Shown here: one piece after another, positions 51,939 through 60,806 of the stretch | Position numbering within the stretch: position 1 is the stretch's first letter | Layout of the letters: every line of letters starts with the position of its first letter | Assembly (NCBI RefSeq): GCF_014773265.1 | Contig: NZ_JACWMY010000001.1 | Span: forward strand, 310,001-374,000 | Origin: Mucilaginibacter pankratovii | GTDB taxonomy: Bacteria > Bacteroidota > Bacteroidia > Sphingobacteriales > Sphingobacteriaceae | Length of the DNA stretch: 64,000 nt | Direction of reading: 5' to 3' | Notes under the pieces: model-generated | What the model was told of the DNA's origin: nothing | Seen by the model: only the letters and a program-made list of their open reading frames with translations | Database searches by the model: none | Made by a program: the position numbers and the translations under genes

Positions 51939-52967
51939 ATGAGATCAAAAAAAAGAACTACTATTTACGATATCGCCGAAAAGCTTAACCTTAACCCCTC
52001 ATCGGTATCCAGGGCGCTTAATAATAGTAGTTCGGTTAATGATGCCACCAAAAAACTGATCTTAAAAACAGCTAAGGAGCTCAACTATACCCGCAATACG
52101 CTGGCATCAAATCTCCGTAAAGGCCATTCCAAAACTATTGGCGTGGTTGTGCCCCGCATTAACCAAAACTTTTTCTCCAATGTAATAGCGGGTATAGAGG
52201 ATGCTACCTATAAACAAGGTTATAACCTTGTTATTTGCCAATCGAATGAGTTATACGAAAAAGAGGTGCAGTGCGTAAATACGTTAATAAATCAGCATGT
52301 AGATTGTGTGGTGATCTCGATCTCGGTTGAGACCACCGATCACAAGCACCTGCAGAACATCCTCGATCACGGCATACAACTCATTCAGTTTGACCGTGTT
52401 GCCGATGAACTGGAAACTTTGAAAGTAACCAACGACAACGAGCAATCATCTTTTGAGGCCGTTTGCCACATGATAAAACAGGGCTACAAACGCGTTGCCC
52501 TGCTTGAAGGACCGCAAAAGCTCAATATTTTTAGGCAGCGAAAAAATGGCTACCTGCGCGCGCTCGAAGAAAACGGCTTGCCTGTTATACAAGAGCTGAT
52601 GATAGAAAACGCATGGACCAAAGAACTCAGCGCGAATGCCACCCGCCAGTTGCTAAGCCTGCCACAGCCGCCTGATGCTATCTTCGCCTCCACATCAGAT
52701 TTTTCGGCCCTGGGTGTTTTAGAAGTGGCAACCGCCATGACGGTTAAGGTACCCGAGGAATTAGGCATCTGCGGTTACTCTAACGAAGATTTCACCGAAA
52801 TAACCAGCCCCTCTATCACCACTATTGATCAGTTTAGTTTTTACATGGGTAAAACAGTGGCCAACCTGTATTTCCAGGAAATGGAAAACACCGATACGAT
52901 GGTGGTGCCCAAAATCATCAGCATTAAACCAAAGCTCATCACCCGGTCGTCTACCCAAAAAAGTTGA
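51939..52967 (+). CDS. LacI-family regulator of the xylose branch (XylR-like)
   Basis: The product has 342 residues, with a helix-turn-helix (TIYDIAEKLNLNPSSVSRAL) and hinge (TRNTLASNLRKGHSKTIGVVVPRINQNF), followed by the effector domain. Divergent orientation to xylB with a shared operator suggests it represses xylB-xylA-symporter and itself, with xylose or a xylooligosaccharide as the inducer. It resembles the LacI at 45415 along its full length, and their targets may overlap. Confidence 0.93.
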   Translation: MRSKKRTTIYDIAEKLNLNPSSVSRALNNSSSVNDATKKLILKTAKELNYTRNTLASNLRKGHSKTIGVVVPRINQNFFSNVIAGIEDATYKQGYNLVICQSNELYEKEVQCVNTLINQHVDCVVISISVETTDHKHLQNILDHGIQLIQFDRVADELETLKVTNDNEQSSFEAVCHMIKQGYKRVALLEGPQKLNIFRQRKNGYLRALEENGLPVIQELMIENAWTKELSANATRQLLSLPQPPDAIFASTSDFSALGVLEVATAMTVKVPEELGICGYSNEDFTEITSPSITTIDQFSFYMGKTVANLYFQEMENTDTMVVPKIISIKPKLITRSSTQKS

Positions 52968-53103
52968 GCAGGCGGCACCAGTTATTATTTTTTGGCGATG
53001 CTTTTCAGCCTGTCGTTTTGAACCAATAACGACGATTTTCTCTGTAAAAACACTTAACTTCTGTAAAAACACGCAAATAAATGCAAGTGATTTTATAGGT
53101 GTT

Positions 53104-54195
53104 TTAGAACTTAACCACCTCCCGATATGCCTTTTTTGGTTGCAAGTTTTGGTCAAATAATAAAGGGTAGTTCTTACGTCCCTTTACCGGGTAATTGTCC
53201 AGCCAGCTATAGTTATCGGCTATATTCCAAAAGGTTACACCGGTAATTACATCTTTGTGTTTTCTAAAAACCTTAAAAACCATGGCGTATTGCTTGGCTT
53301 GCTGTTGTTCCTTTTCGGCCGAAAACGCATCAGATTCGCCGGGCAGTTTATCGCGCCTGTTCTTCTCCCAGGGATAGACAGACATATCCAATTCTGTGAT
53401 CTGAATTTTCAACCCAAGGGAAGCAAACTTTTTAATAGTAGCCTCCAGGTCCTTCTCCGATGGCTCAGACAGCGACCAGTGCGCCTGTAGCCCTACCCCC
53501 TGCACCGGGATCTTCGCATTGATAAGCCGTTTTAATAATTTGTAGATGCGCTCCCTTTTTTCGGGCCGCTCGGTGTTGTAATCGTTGTAAAAAAGCACGG
53601 CATTGGGGTCGGCAGCGTGGGCATATTCAAACGCTTTAAAAATAAAATCTTCGCCGCAGATCTTGTACCACAACGAGTTACGCAGAAACTTAGTACTATC
53701 GTCGTCTATGGCTTCGTTCACTACATCCCATGCGTATATTTTGCCTTTGTAGCGGCCCACCACGGTATCTATATGCGTTTTCAGACGCTGTAAAAGCACT
53801 TCTTTTGATACTTGCTTACCGTCTTCACCCATAAAAAGCCAGCTGGGGGTTTGCTCGTGCCAGCAAAGGTTATGGCCGCGCACCTTTATACCGTTTGCCT
53901 GTGCAAAAGCCACTATAGCATCCGCATCCCGCCAGTTATAGCGGTTTTCCGCAGGGTGAATCGGGCCCATTTTCATGGCGTTCTCCGGCGTAATACTATT
54001 AAACTGGCTGATTATTAACGCGGCCTGTTTGGAGTCTTTAAGCGATCGGGGCGATACGGCAACACCTACAGGGAAATAGGTGGAGTAATAATCTTTAAGA
54101 CCTTTCGACTGATCGGTTTGCTGCGCTTTTGCAGATGAATTACTTATAATGGTAAATAATACAGCCCCAATGGCATATACAGATTTTTTAAACAT
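53104..54195 (-). CDS. GH10 endo-1,4-beta-xylanase
   Basis: The product has 363 residues, with a signal peptide (YAIGAVLFTIISNSSAKAQ) and a single GH10 barrel. The catalytic residues are Glu in YAWDVVNEAIDDDS (acid/base) and Glu in IQITELDMSVYPW (nucleophile); GHNLCWHEQTPSW and GVTFWNIADNYSWLDNYP are also typical. It cuts the xylan backbone or large xylooligosaccharides. No carbohydrate-binding module is present, which fits a periplasmic enzyme. It follows the hexuronate transporter gene by 3 bp, so import and hydrolysis are coordinated. Confidence 0.96.
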   Translation of the reverse strand: MFKKSVYAIGAVLFTIISNSSAKAQQTDQSKGLKDYYSTYFPVGVAVSPRSLKDSKQAALIISQFNSITPENAMKMGPIHPAENRYNWRDADAIVAFAQANGIKVRGHNLCWHEQTPSWLFMGEDGKQVSKEVLLQRLKTHIDTVVGRYKGKIYAWDVVNEAIDDDSTKFLRNSLWYKICGEDFIFKAFEYAHAADPNAVLFYNDYNTERPEKRERIYKLLKRLINAKIPVQGVGLQAHWSLSEPSEKDLEATIKKFASLGLKIQITELDMSVYPWEKNRRDKLPGESDAFSAEKEQQQAKQYAMVFKVFRKHKDVITGVTFWNIADNYSWLDNYPVKGRKNYPLLFDQNLQPKKAYREVVKF

Positions 54196-54198
54196 AAC

Positions 54199-55497
54199 TT
54201 AAAACTTAATGGGTTTTAGTTTTGGGATCATGAAATGCATGATAACCCAGGCCAAAATATAGGCGCTGCCACACACAACAAACATGATGTAGTAGGCCGT
54301 TTCTATTTGATTGATAGCGCGGTAATGGATAAATAATGATTTTTGCACCAATAACGAAAGCAAAACGCCGCCAAGGGAACCAAACATTCCGCCAATGCCA
54401 GTTACAGAACCCACCGCGCTTTTGGGGAACATATCTGATACAGTAGTGAAAATATTGGCGCTCCATGCCTGGTGGGCTGCTGCCGCCAGGCCTATGATAA
54501 ACACAGCCAGCCACATATTTACGCCGCCTAATACCTGCGCAAAAACAATAGGCATAACAGCCAAAGCATAAAACAGCATAGATATTTTGCGGGCCTTAAA
54601 CGCCGGCCAGCTACGTTCCATCAATCGCTTTGGGATGTAGCCACCTAATACACTACCAAATACCGAAAGCGTATACACTAGGGCCACGGGTAAAGCGATA
54701 GCAGTACCGGTAATTTTATACTGACTCTCCAAAAAATCGGGCAGCCAGAAGAGATAGAACCACCAAATAGGATCCGTAAGTAATTTACCAATAGAAAAAG
54801 CCCAGGTTTGCCTGTAGCTTAAAAGCTTGAGCCAACTTATTTGCTGTGGTTGGTGCTCTGCGGGTAACTTTTCCTCATCGGCATTGATATAATTAAACTC
54901 GGCCACTGTAAGCCTTTTTTGCCGGGAGGGTATCTCATAAAATATAAGCCAAAGAACTATCCATATAAAACCGATAGCGCCGGTTAGTATAAAAGCCCAT
55001 CGCCAACCCCACAATACGGCAATAAAAGGCACTGTTAAAGGCGCCACTATCGCGCCTATATTGGCACCCGAGTTAAATATCCCGGTGGCCATAGCGCGCT
55101 CTTTTTTGGGGAACCACTCGGCTACAGCTTTAATAGCCGCCGGGAAATTCCCCGATTCGCTTACTCCGAGCGCGGCCCTCACCACCCCGAAACCGAATGT
55201 ACTGGTTACAAAGCCATGGCAAATTGCGGCAACGCTCCAGAAAAAAGTGGACAGCAAATACCCTTTCTTTGTACCTAAATAATCTATGATGCGACCAACG
55301 CCCAGCAGGCCCAGCGAGTAAGCTATTTTAAACGCTATCTCGATATTAGCGTAGTCACCATCATTCCAATTAAATTCCCGGGTAAGGTTTGATTTGAGCA
55401 GGCTGATGACCGACCTGTCGAGATAATTTACCGTTGTTGCAAAGAAAATCAGCGCACAGATTACCCACCTATAGCCGGGCGTTTTAACTTCATTCAA
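54199..55497 (-). CDS. exuT: MFS hexuronate transporter (ExuT-like, anion:cation symporter family)
   Basis: The product has 432 residues and 12 membrane helices. FFATTVNYLDRSVISLLKS, GRIIDYLGTKKGYLL, RAALGVSESGNFPAAIKAVAEWFPKKERAMATGIFNSGANIGA and the C-terminal half are typical of ACS-family hexuronate transporters. It imports glucuronate or galacturonate across the inner membrane. It is the first gene of the exuT-GH10 unit, with a -7 box (TATATTTG, 55524-55531, minus strand) and an operator at 55542-55553. Glucuronate supplied by GH67 and CE15 action is the probable substrate. Confidence 0.93.
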   Translation of the reverse strand: MNEVKTPGYRWVICALIFFATTVNYLDRSVISLLKSNLTREFNWNDGDYANIEIAFKIAYSLGLLGVGRIIDYLGTKKGYLLSTFFWSVAAICHGFVTSTFGFGVVRAALGVSESGNFPAAIKAVAEWFPKKERAMATGIFNSGANIGAIVAPLTVPFIAVLWGWRWAFILTGAIGFIWIVLWLIFYEIPSRQKRLTVAEFNYINADEEKLPAEHQPQQISWLKLLSYRQTWAFSIGKLLTDPIWWFYLFWLPDFLESQYKITGTAIALPVALVYTLSVFGSVLGGYIPKRLMERSWPAFKARKISMLFYALAVMPIVFAQVLGGVNMWLAVFIIGLAAAAHQAWSANIFTTVSDMFPKSAVGSVTGIGGMFGSLGGVLLSLLVQKSLFIHYRAINQIETAYYIMFVVCGSAYILAWVIMHFMIPKLKPIKF

Positions 55498-55523
55498 AAT
55501 ATTGGGCGTTTATAATTTAACAT

Positions 55524-55531
55524 CAAATATA
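55524..55531 (-). promoter_or_regulatory. -7 promoter box of exuT-GH10
   Basis: The minus strand reads TATATTTG, an exact match to TAnnTTTG, 27 bp before the exuT start. The operator at 55542-55553 covers the space between this box and the -33 region, consistent with repression. Confidence 0.6.
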
Positions 55532-55541
55532 ATTTATTTTA

Positions 55542-55553
55542 GCAATCGATTGT
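55542..55553. promoter_or_regulatory. LacI-type operator before exuT-GH10
   Basis: GCAATCGATTGT is identical to the xylB/lacI site at 51897-51908. It lies 45 bp before exuT and 11 bp upstream of its -7 box. Confidence 0.8.
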
Positions 55554-55643
55554 TAAAGCAATTTAAATGTTTCATCTTTATGCATTATAATTGATTTATA
55601 AGCTAATAAGACTGTCTTGTGAGATTGGATAGTTGATTATTTG

Positions 55644-55666
55644 CTAAGGGCCGCTTCGCGGCCTTT
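55644..55666 (-). terminator. Terminator after the deacetylase gene
   Basis: CTAAGGGCCGC and GCGGCCTTTAG pair over 11 bp with one mismatch around a TTC loop, 20 bp beyond the stop of the esterase operon. Confidence 0.6.
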
Positions 55667-55686
55667 AGTGTTTTATAAAGCCTTAA

Positions 55687-56496
55687 TCAATTCATGTGTG
55701 TAAGTTTTTGATGTTTCTTTATATAATTAGCAACGGTAACCATCGGCGCTATCCAGATATTGTTTTCGTTTGCTTTTAGGTAGTGTAAAAGTTTGCTATG
55801 TTCTTTTTTATCAACATTGATATTGTGCCCGCCACCTACACCATGGAACAAAAACACCAGTAGAGTATGGCTGCGTTCGGCTTGTTTAACCAGGTCAATC
55901 ATATACTCGGCAGAATGTCTGTTGATGAAATAACAATTGATATTCTCCAGGTTTACCTGTGCTATGGTTTGCAAACCTGCCCCTACTCCTCTTGCGCCGG
56001 CAAAATCAGCTTTAAGTCGATTATAAAAAAGCTCGCCGCCAATTTTAAGATCACCGCAAGGATAAGCAAATGTGCGCTGGTCTTTACCGTCTATAGCTTT
56101 TAGTAAGGTATTGTTCTGTTTTATCTCGGCTACCGCGCGGGCAACGGTGTATTTACTCAGATCACTTTCAGGCGTAACAAAGCCCCTGCCCGGCAGGCTG
56201 CCATCGCAGGGATGAAATAAGGAATGGTTTCCCAGTTCGTGCCCCCTGGCCGCTGCATTTCGCCATTCCTGCATGCGCAGCTCTACAACCGGCGATGAAC
56301 CTATCAAATAAAACGTGCCCTTTAACTTTAACGAATCGAGTGCGGGGACAACATTATCCAGGTCGGCATTAATGGCATCATCATAAGTTAAAACAACGGC
56401 GCATTGTTTATTATTCCACAATTCGGCTTTTTGCGCCCGGGCGTTAAAAACGCCCAAAATAAAAGCCAAGCCAAAGAGGTATTTAATATTTTTCAC
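55687..56496 (-). CDS. Secreted polysaccharide deacetylase-like protein (NodB fold)
   Basis: I choose a GTG start at 56496, giving V/MKNIKYLFGLAFILGVFNARA, a clean signal peptide. The longer reading frame from the ATG at 56598 takes its first 22 residues from repeat copy 2 and has no secretion signal at its start. The mature part shows CAVVLTYDDAINADL (metal-binding Asp pair) and HELGNHSLFHPCD (His pair), then TFAYPCGD and LLVFLFHGVGGG. NodB-type enzymes remove acetyl groups from polysaccharides; some act on acetylxylan (CE4). It is the third gene of the esterase unit. The exact substrate is uncertain. Confidence 0.85.
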   Translation of the reverse strand: MKNIKYLFGLAFILGVFNARAQKAELWNNKQCAVVLTYDDAINADLDNVVPALDSLKLKGTFYLIGSSPVVELRMQEWRNAAARGHELGNHSLFHPCDGSLPGRGFVTPESDLSKYTVARAVAEIKQNNTLLKAIDGKDQRTFAYPCGDLKIGGELFYNRLKADFAGARGVGAGLQTIAQVNLENINCYFINRHSAEYMIDLVKQAERSHTLLVFLFHGVGGGHNINVDKKEHSKLLHYLKANENNIWIAPMVTVANYIKKHQKLTHMN

Positions 56497-56536
56497 TATC
56501 GTATATTTTAGATGAGTATATCGCTGCAATTTACCC

Positions 56537-56666
56537 AGGGAAATCGCTTTTAGCATTTTTACAGACTTATTCAGTAGTTGTTGATTAAAAATCACCATGT
56601 TCGGGCTTGTTCGGGCTGTTCGCGCCCCATGTCGAACGCGAACAAGCTTAAAAAGAAATTGAAATT
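56537..56666 (+). repeat. 130-bp repeat element, copy 2
   Basis: It has the same borders as copy 1 (AGGGAAATCGCTTTTA at the left, TTGAAATT at the right). The 50 bases at 56598-56647 are identical to copy 1. It fills the gap between the CE15 stop (56673) and the deacetylase start (56496), within the operon. On the minus-strand mRNA the GCTTGTTCG/CGAACAAGC arms form a large hairpin that could attenuate the deacetylase gene. Confidence 0.85.
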
Positions 56667-56672
56667 ATTGGG

Positions 56673-58196
56673 TTATCTCCCCGCGTACTCTTTGCCATAA
56701 CGCATAAATTTATTTGCCCACTTTATAAAATACTTTACGTTTGGCGCATCTGTGTGCCCACCGTCGTGCTGTCGCCAGGCAAGTTCGCCGTCAAGTAAGC
56801 CAGTATTTACCGGCGGCATTTTTTCCGTTTTATAATCGTTGGTAACCCCGATGTCTTTTGCGTTAAGGAGTTTAAATACCGGCCCCGCGGCCACCGTGGC
56901 CATATAGCTTCCCTGCTGATCAAGCCATTTGGCATCGCCCTGCTCTGGGATACCGTAGCTTATAAAAGTAAGGCGGGGAGCACATAATGCGATCAGCTCA
57001 TGCGAATCTACCGGCAGGTCATTGCCGGTTTTAGCGCCAAATGTCGCCTCGGAAGCGCCGTACTTCATGAAATTTCCGGCCATCCAATAGTATTCGCCCC
57101 CGGTAAGGCTTTCTACCGCTTCGCCAAAATTACGGCGGTGCAGTTTAGCACCGCCTTCTCCGGATGAGCCGATGAGCCCCATTGCAAAGCGCTGTTCAAA
57201 GGCAAGGGTAACCAATGCCGCTTTCCCATAGCGAGAAACACCTTCGATACCTACATGTTTAGCATCTACGGCAGGCAATGTTTCTAAATAATCCAACGCC
57301 CGGGCCGCGCCCCATGACCATGCCCGCAGAGCGCCCCAATCATTGGGTTTACGTGGCTGCCCCTTGTTTACAAGGCCTATGATACCTTTAGTTAACCCTT
57401 CGGCATTATCTGCTTGTATAGATGAAGGGTCTATCAGCATATAACCCCAACCAGCGGCTATTAACTGCATATTGGTGGGCGGGTCGCCGCGCATTACCGG
57501 GAAACCGCCCGGCCCAAAGGGCGATTGTTCTGAAATTGGTTTATAGGCCGGGTAGCTTTCAAAAACGGCCTTTAGCTCAGGATTGGCCTTCACCAGCAAT
57601 TCCTTTATCGCATCGTTTATTTTTTCTACATCGGCAGCAGGTGGCTGTGCAGGCGCGGGTAATGTACTGCGCCCAAACATCATCAGCACCGGTACCGGGC
57701 CTTTGGCATTTGCGGGCAGCACTAATGTCGCCTCTATATTTACATTTATAGCCGGATAAGCTGAATTATCAACATGGCCAACAAGTTGCCTTGCTATTAC
57801 GGGGTAAAAGCCAACAAGCTCCTTATCCGCCACTTTTTGTGTCCAGGTTACCGCCGGTACATCCTTCGGGATGCGGCCATACACCTCGCGTTCCATATCC
57901 TCCACTATTTGCGGGCGGCGTTGCTTCCACCACATTTCGGGCGTGGTAACTTTTTTGCCATTGGCCAGGGTGAGTGCATCGGGCAAGCTGGTAAAAGAAT
58001 TTGCCAGGGCTTCATCATAATTAGCATGGTTGGCATCCGCCTCGTTGCCGCTTGGGCCAGGGCGCAATGTTTTAATACCCAATTGCTTCATCATATTTTG
58101 ATGATCCTGTTCGGCTGTAAAATTTACAGGTGCCGGTGTTTGGCCTTTTGCAGATACGCAAACCGTAAATAACAAAAAGAATATCGAATATTTCAT
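56673..58196 (-). CDS. CE15-family 4-O-methyl-glucuronoyl methylesterase
   Basis: The product has 507 residues, with a signal peptide (FLLFTVCVSAKGQ). The alpha/beta-hydrolase core shows the nucleophile in IEGVSRYGKAALVTLAF, the segment GSSGEGGAKLHRRNFGEAVESLTGGEYYWMAGNF and the catalytic His in WRQHDGGHTDAPN. These are the marks of bacterial CE15. The family splits ester bonds between lignin alcohols and the 4-O-methyl-glucuronic acid side chains of xylan. That fits the GH67 and GH10 genes of the same locus. The gene starts 15 bp after the SASA-type esterase. Confidence 0.93.
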   Translation of the reverse strand: MKYSIFFLLFTVCVSAKGQTPAPVNFTAEQDHQNMMKQLGIKTLRPGPSGNEADANHANYDEALANSFTSLPDALTLANGKKVTTPEMWWKQRRPQIVEDMEREVYGRIPKDVPAVTWTQKVADKELVGFYPVIARQLVGHVDNSAYPAINVNIEATLVLPANAKGPVPVLMMFGRSTLPAPAQPPAADVEKINDAIKELLVKANPELKAVFESYPAYKPISEQSPFGPGGFPVMRGDPPTNMQLIAAGWGYMLIDPSSIQADNAEGLTKGIIGLVNKGQPRKPNDWGALRAWSWGAARALDYLETLPAVDAKHVGIEGVSRYGKAALVTLAFEQRFAMGLIGSSGEGGAKLHRRNFGEAVESLTGGEYYWMAGNFMKYGASEATFGAKTGNDLPVDSHELIALCAPRLTFISYGIPEQGDAKWLDQQGSYMATVAAGPVFKLLNAKDIGVTNDYKTEKMPPVNTGLLDGELAWRQHDGGHTDAPNVKYFIKWANKFMRYGKEYAGR

Positions 58197-58211
58197 TTTA
58201 CGATTGTTTAG

Positions 58212-60152
58212 CTATTTCTGTTTAATCTCCGCCTCAAAAGGAGATGCGGGCAACCCCTGTTTATTATACAAATTGGCGGTTTCGGGATTATCTGCCCAGG
58301 CGTACCGCACATACATAGGATTAGCAATTACGTCGCTATGTACCACCACTTTATTATTTTGGATAACCGCGGTGGCCCAAACGAATTTTTTATCGATACC
58401 GGCAACAGCGAAATATGAGAGTGTTGGTTCTCCTTTGGCAACAAGCCCTCCTCCAATATTGGTAAAAGTGATTTCTATGTTATTACCTATGGTTTTTGCC
58501 GATTGATATATTGGCCCGGATGGAACAATTGATAGCTCGCCGTATGCTAAATTTTCGGCAGCGATAGCGAAGCGCTCCCCAACATCCTTTTTATTGAGCG
58601 GGTGAATATCATTCCATTCGCCTAAATCGATAGTAGTGATCATCCTGGTATCGGATACCGATAAAGCGCTGAGCTGCTCCTGCCGTACATCCGCCCACTG
58701 GCTTTCTGACGGGGAGTATTCCACCTCGCCGTAATTGGCAAGTTGGGCGTAAATAAAGGGCAAACCGGCGTTATGCCATTTGTTGCGCCAATCGCCGATC
58801 AATGTTTTCAGCAATGTACCATATCCCTCGGATGCGCCGATGTTGGTTTCGCCCTGGTTCCATAAAAAGCCTTTAACCGGGTACCGGGTAAAAGGTGCAA
58901 CCATGGTATTAAAAAGCCCGGCAGGTTCGTTTTGGGCGATGAAAGCAGGCAACGGTGTAAACTGACCCAGATAAAAAACTGAGCCGACTTTATACTGCCA
59001 TTGGCCCCGGAGGTCTATCACCTCATTTCCTACTTTCAGGTTATAAGTTTTACCGGGAACAAAGCCTCCTTTCCCGGATGTATTGGTGAGCCTGACCACA
59101 ATAATATTTTTGCCTGCTTTTAGTAAGCCCGCAGGGATCTCATACCGGCGCGGCGGATATTGATAAGTGATTCGGCCAACAAATTTGCCGTTTACGTAGG
59201 CTTCATCGGCATCTACTATCCGCCCTAAAAATAATTTTGCCGGTTTACCGGCCATCGAATCGGGTAGGGTTATTTCCTTACGAAACCACACTATGCCGTT
59301 TAAACTCTTCACGCCCTGGTCGGCCCAATAGCCGGGGAGCCAAAAGTTATGCCAGTTGTTGGGTACATAGGCAGTATCATTCCAGTGTACGGTTTCTAAA
59401 AAGCCAAGGTCATTTTGCTCGGTAGGCGGGTTAATTTTTACAGGCAGCTTAGCAATGCTATCTTTAAAAGCGGCCGTATTTATTTGAAGGATACGTGCAT
59501 TGAATGGGGCGATGTTTTTTAGTCCCTCGCGGCTGATCCAGGCGTGGATAGGCACCCCTCCAACACTTGAATTGATGATACCAATTGGCACATGATATTT
59601 CTTGTACAATTGATTGGCAAAAAACCATGTTGCAGCACCAAAGGCCAATACATTTTTGGGCGTAGCCATATTCCATTTAGCGGATAAAACGTCGGCGTGT
59701 TCTGCCGTAACATCCGCCTGGGTGGCCACGAAAAAGTTTCTTATCTGCGGGTTATTTGTCTGTGCAATATCCTCCGGGTATTTTTCTTTCACCCGTTCCA
59801 TAGGCAACACCATGTTAGACTGGCCGGAGCAAAACCATACGTCGCCTATTAAAATATCTTTTATACTGACCGTATTGCTTGCTGTTATATCCAGCGTGTA
59901 AGGGCCGCCCGCCTTCATTGCCGGTAATGTTACCTGCCATTCGCCGGTGGCTGCAGCTTTAGTTTTGTATTGCTTTCCTTTAAATGCTACGGTTACCTTT
60001 TCCCCCGCATCGGCCCATCCCCATATATTTAGGGGCACGTTTCGCTGTAAAACCATACCATCGCTTATCAATTGCGGCAACCGCACGGTGGCATAGGCGG
60101 GTACTACAAACCAAAAACAACAAAAAATGAAAAGCCTTAAATACAATTTCAT
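58212..60152 (-). CDS. SASA-type (sialate O-acetylesterase-like) carbohydrate acetylesterase
   Basis: The product has 646 residues, with a signal peptide (LFIFCCFWFVVPAYA). An early beta domain (LPQLISDGMVLQRNVPLNIWGWAD) is followed by the SGNH-type core with nucleophile Ser in VWFCSGQSNMVLPME. A jelly-roll-like insert lies at about 255-365 (NGIVWFRKEITLPDSMAGKPAKLFLGRIVDADEAYVNGKFVG). The core resumes with GFLWNQGETNIGASEGY and the Asp/His pair in GEWNDIHPLNKKDVGERF. In plant-polymer loci such proteins usually act on acetylated xylan. It is the first gene of the esterase operon. The operator at 60600 and repeat copy 3 lie upstream. Confidence 0.92.
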   Translation of the reverse strand: MKLYLRLFIFCCFWFVVPAYATVRLPQLISDGMVLQRNVPLNIWGWADAGEKVTVAFKGKQYKTKAAATGEWQVTLPAMKAGGPYTLDITASNTVSIKDILIGDVWFCSGQSNMVLPMERVKEKYPEDIAQTNNPQIRNFFVATQADVTAEHADVLSAKWNMATPKNVLAFGAATWFFANQLYKKYHVPIGIINSSVGGVPIHAWISREGLKNIAPFNARILQINTAAFKDSIAKLPVKINPPTEQNDLGFLETVHWNDTAYVPNNWHNFWLPGYWADQGVKSLNGIVWFRKEITLPDSMAGKPAKLFLGRIVDADEAYVNGKFVGRITYQYPPRRYEIPAGLLKAGKNIIVVRLTNTSGKGGFVPGKTYNLKVGNEVIDLRGQWQYKVGSVFYLGQFTPLPAFIAQNEPAGLFNTMVAPFTRYPVKGFLWNQGETNIGASEGYGTLLKTLIGDWRNKWHNAGLPFIYAQLANYGEVEYSPSESQWADVRQEQLSALSVSDTRMITTIDLGEWNDIHPLNKKDVGERFAIAAENLAYGELSIVPSGPIYQSAKTIGNNIEITFTNIGGGLVAKGEPTLSYFAVAGIDKKFVWATAVIQNNKVVVHSDVIANPMYVRYAWADNPETANLYNKQGLPASPFEAEIKQK

Positions 60153-60343
60153 GTTACAGTGACACTTATCAGGATCGTTCTTAAAAAAAACACTTCATAA
60201 TCAATATGTTATATACTTTGATATCTCCAACAAAAATCCGAACCGGGCTACCCTACTCAAGTTATCGTTTCGTCGCTGTGCAGCACTCTTAGTTGTTCGA
60301 GTCAACTGACTAACTAAAACGCATGGCTTTACACTTGTCAACC

Positions 60344-60522
60344 AGGGAAATCGCTTTTAAAACAGAACACTAACAGTACGGATTTTGGCAAAAATTTCAA
60401 TTGCTTTATAGGCTTGTTCGCGTTCGACATGTGGCCCGAACAGCCCGAACAAGCCCGAACATTGTGGTTTTAACCGAATCATCACTGAATAAGCCTGTAA
60501 AAACTCTAAAAGTGATTTCCCT
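60344..60522 (-). repeat. 130-bp repeat element, copy 3, with extra 49 bp and terminal inverted repeats
   Basis: The core (60393-60522) reads on the minus strand from AGGGAAATCACTTTTA to TTGAAATT. Unlike copies 1 and 2 it continues 49 bp further and ends in AGGGAAATCGCTTTTA at 60344-60359, which makes 16-bp terminal inverted repeats with one mismatch. The invariant central block has two changes. It lies between the operator at 60600 and the esterase start at 60152. Confidence 0.8.
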
Positions 60523-60599
60523 CACCTGTCAACGTAATATTTTTAGATTATCGATATAATTGGTATACGCCAATAAAACTATGAACAATATTTCAATTT

Positions 60600-60611
60600 A
60601 CAATCGATTGC
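60600..60611. promoter_or_regulatory. LacI-type operator upstream of the esterase operon
   Basis: ACAATCGATTGC is identical to the GH67 site at 43994-44005. It lies 448 bp before the esterase start because repeat copy 3 sits between them. A weaker relative (TAATCGATTG) is nearby at about 60688-60697. Confidence 0.7.
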
Positions 60612-60806
60612 ATTAATATTTTTTACCCTTTATTAATTTGTAATGCAATTAATACAATATGGATTGAGCCTTTAAATTGTGTAGTGCTAATCGATTGAAT
60701 CCATATACGACTCCCCCTCGATAAATTAATAGGAAGTAAATGCTGATAGATTTCACCTGCTTTAGTTAAATGAGGTAGATTATATGGAAGGTGCGTATAT
60801 AAACCG

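Noticed and set aside
60336..60533. TGTCAAC on both sides of repeat copy 3 as a target-site duplication
   Set aside because: The 7-bp direct repeat is 1 base from one end of the element and 4 bases from the other, and the other copies show no such repeat; chance is likely.
60687..60698. Sixth AATCGATT site (CTAATCGATTGA)
   Set aside because: It lacks the outer CA/TG positions shared by the other five sites; it may be a weak auxiliary site but is not supported on its own.
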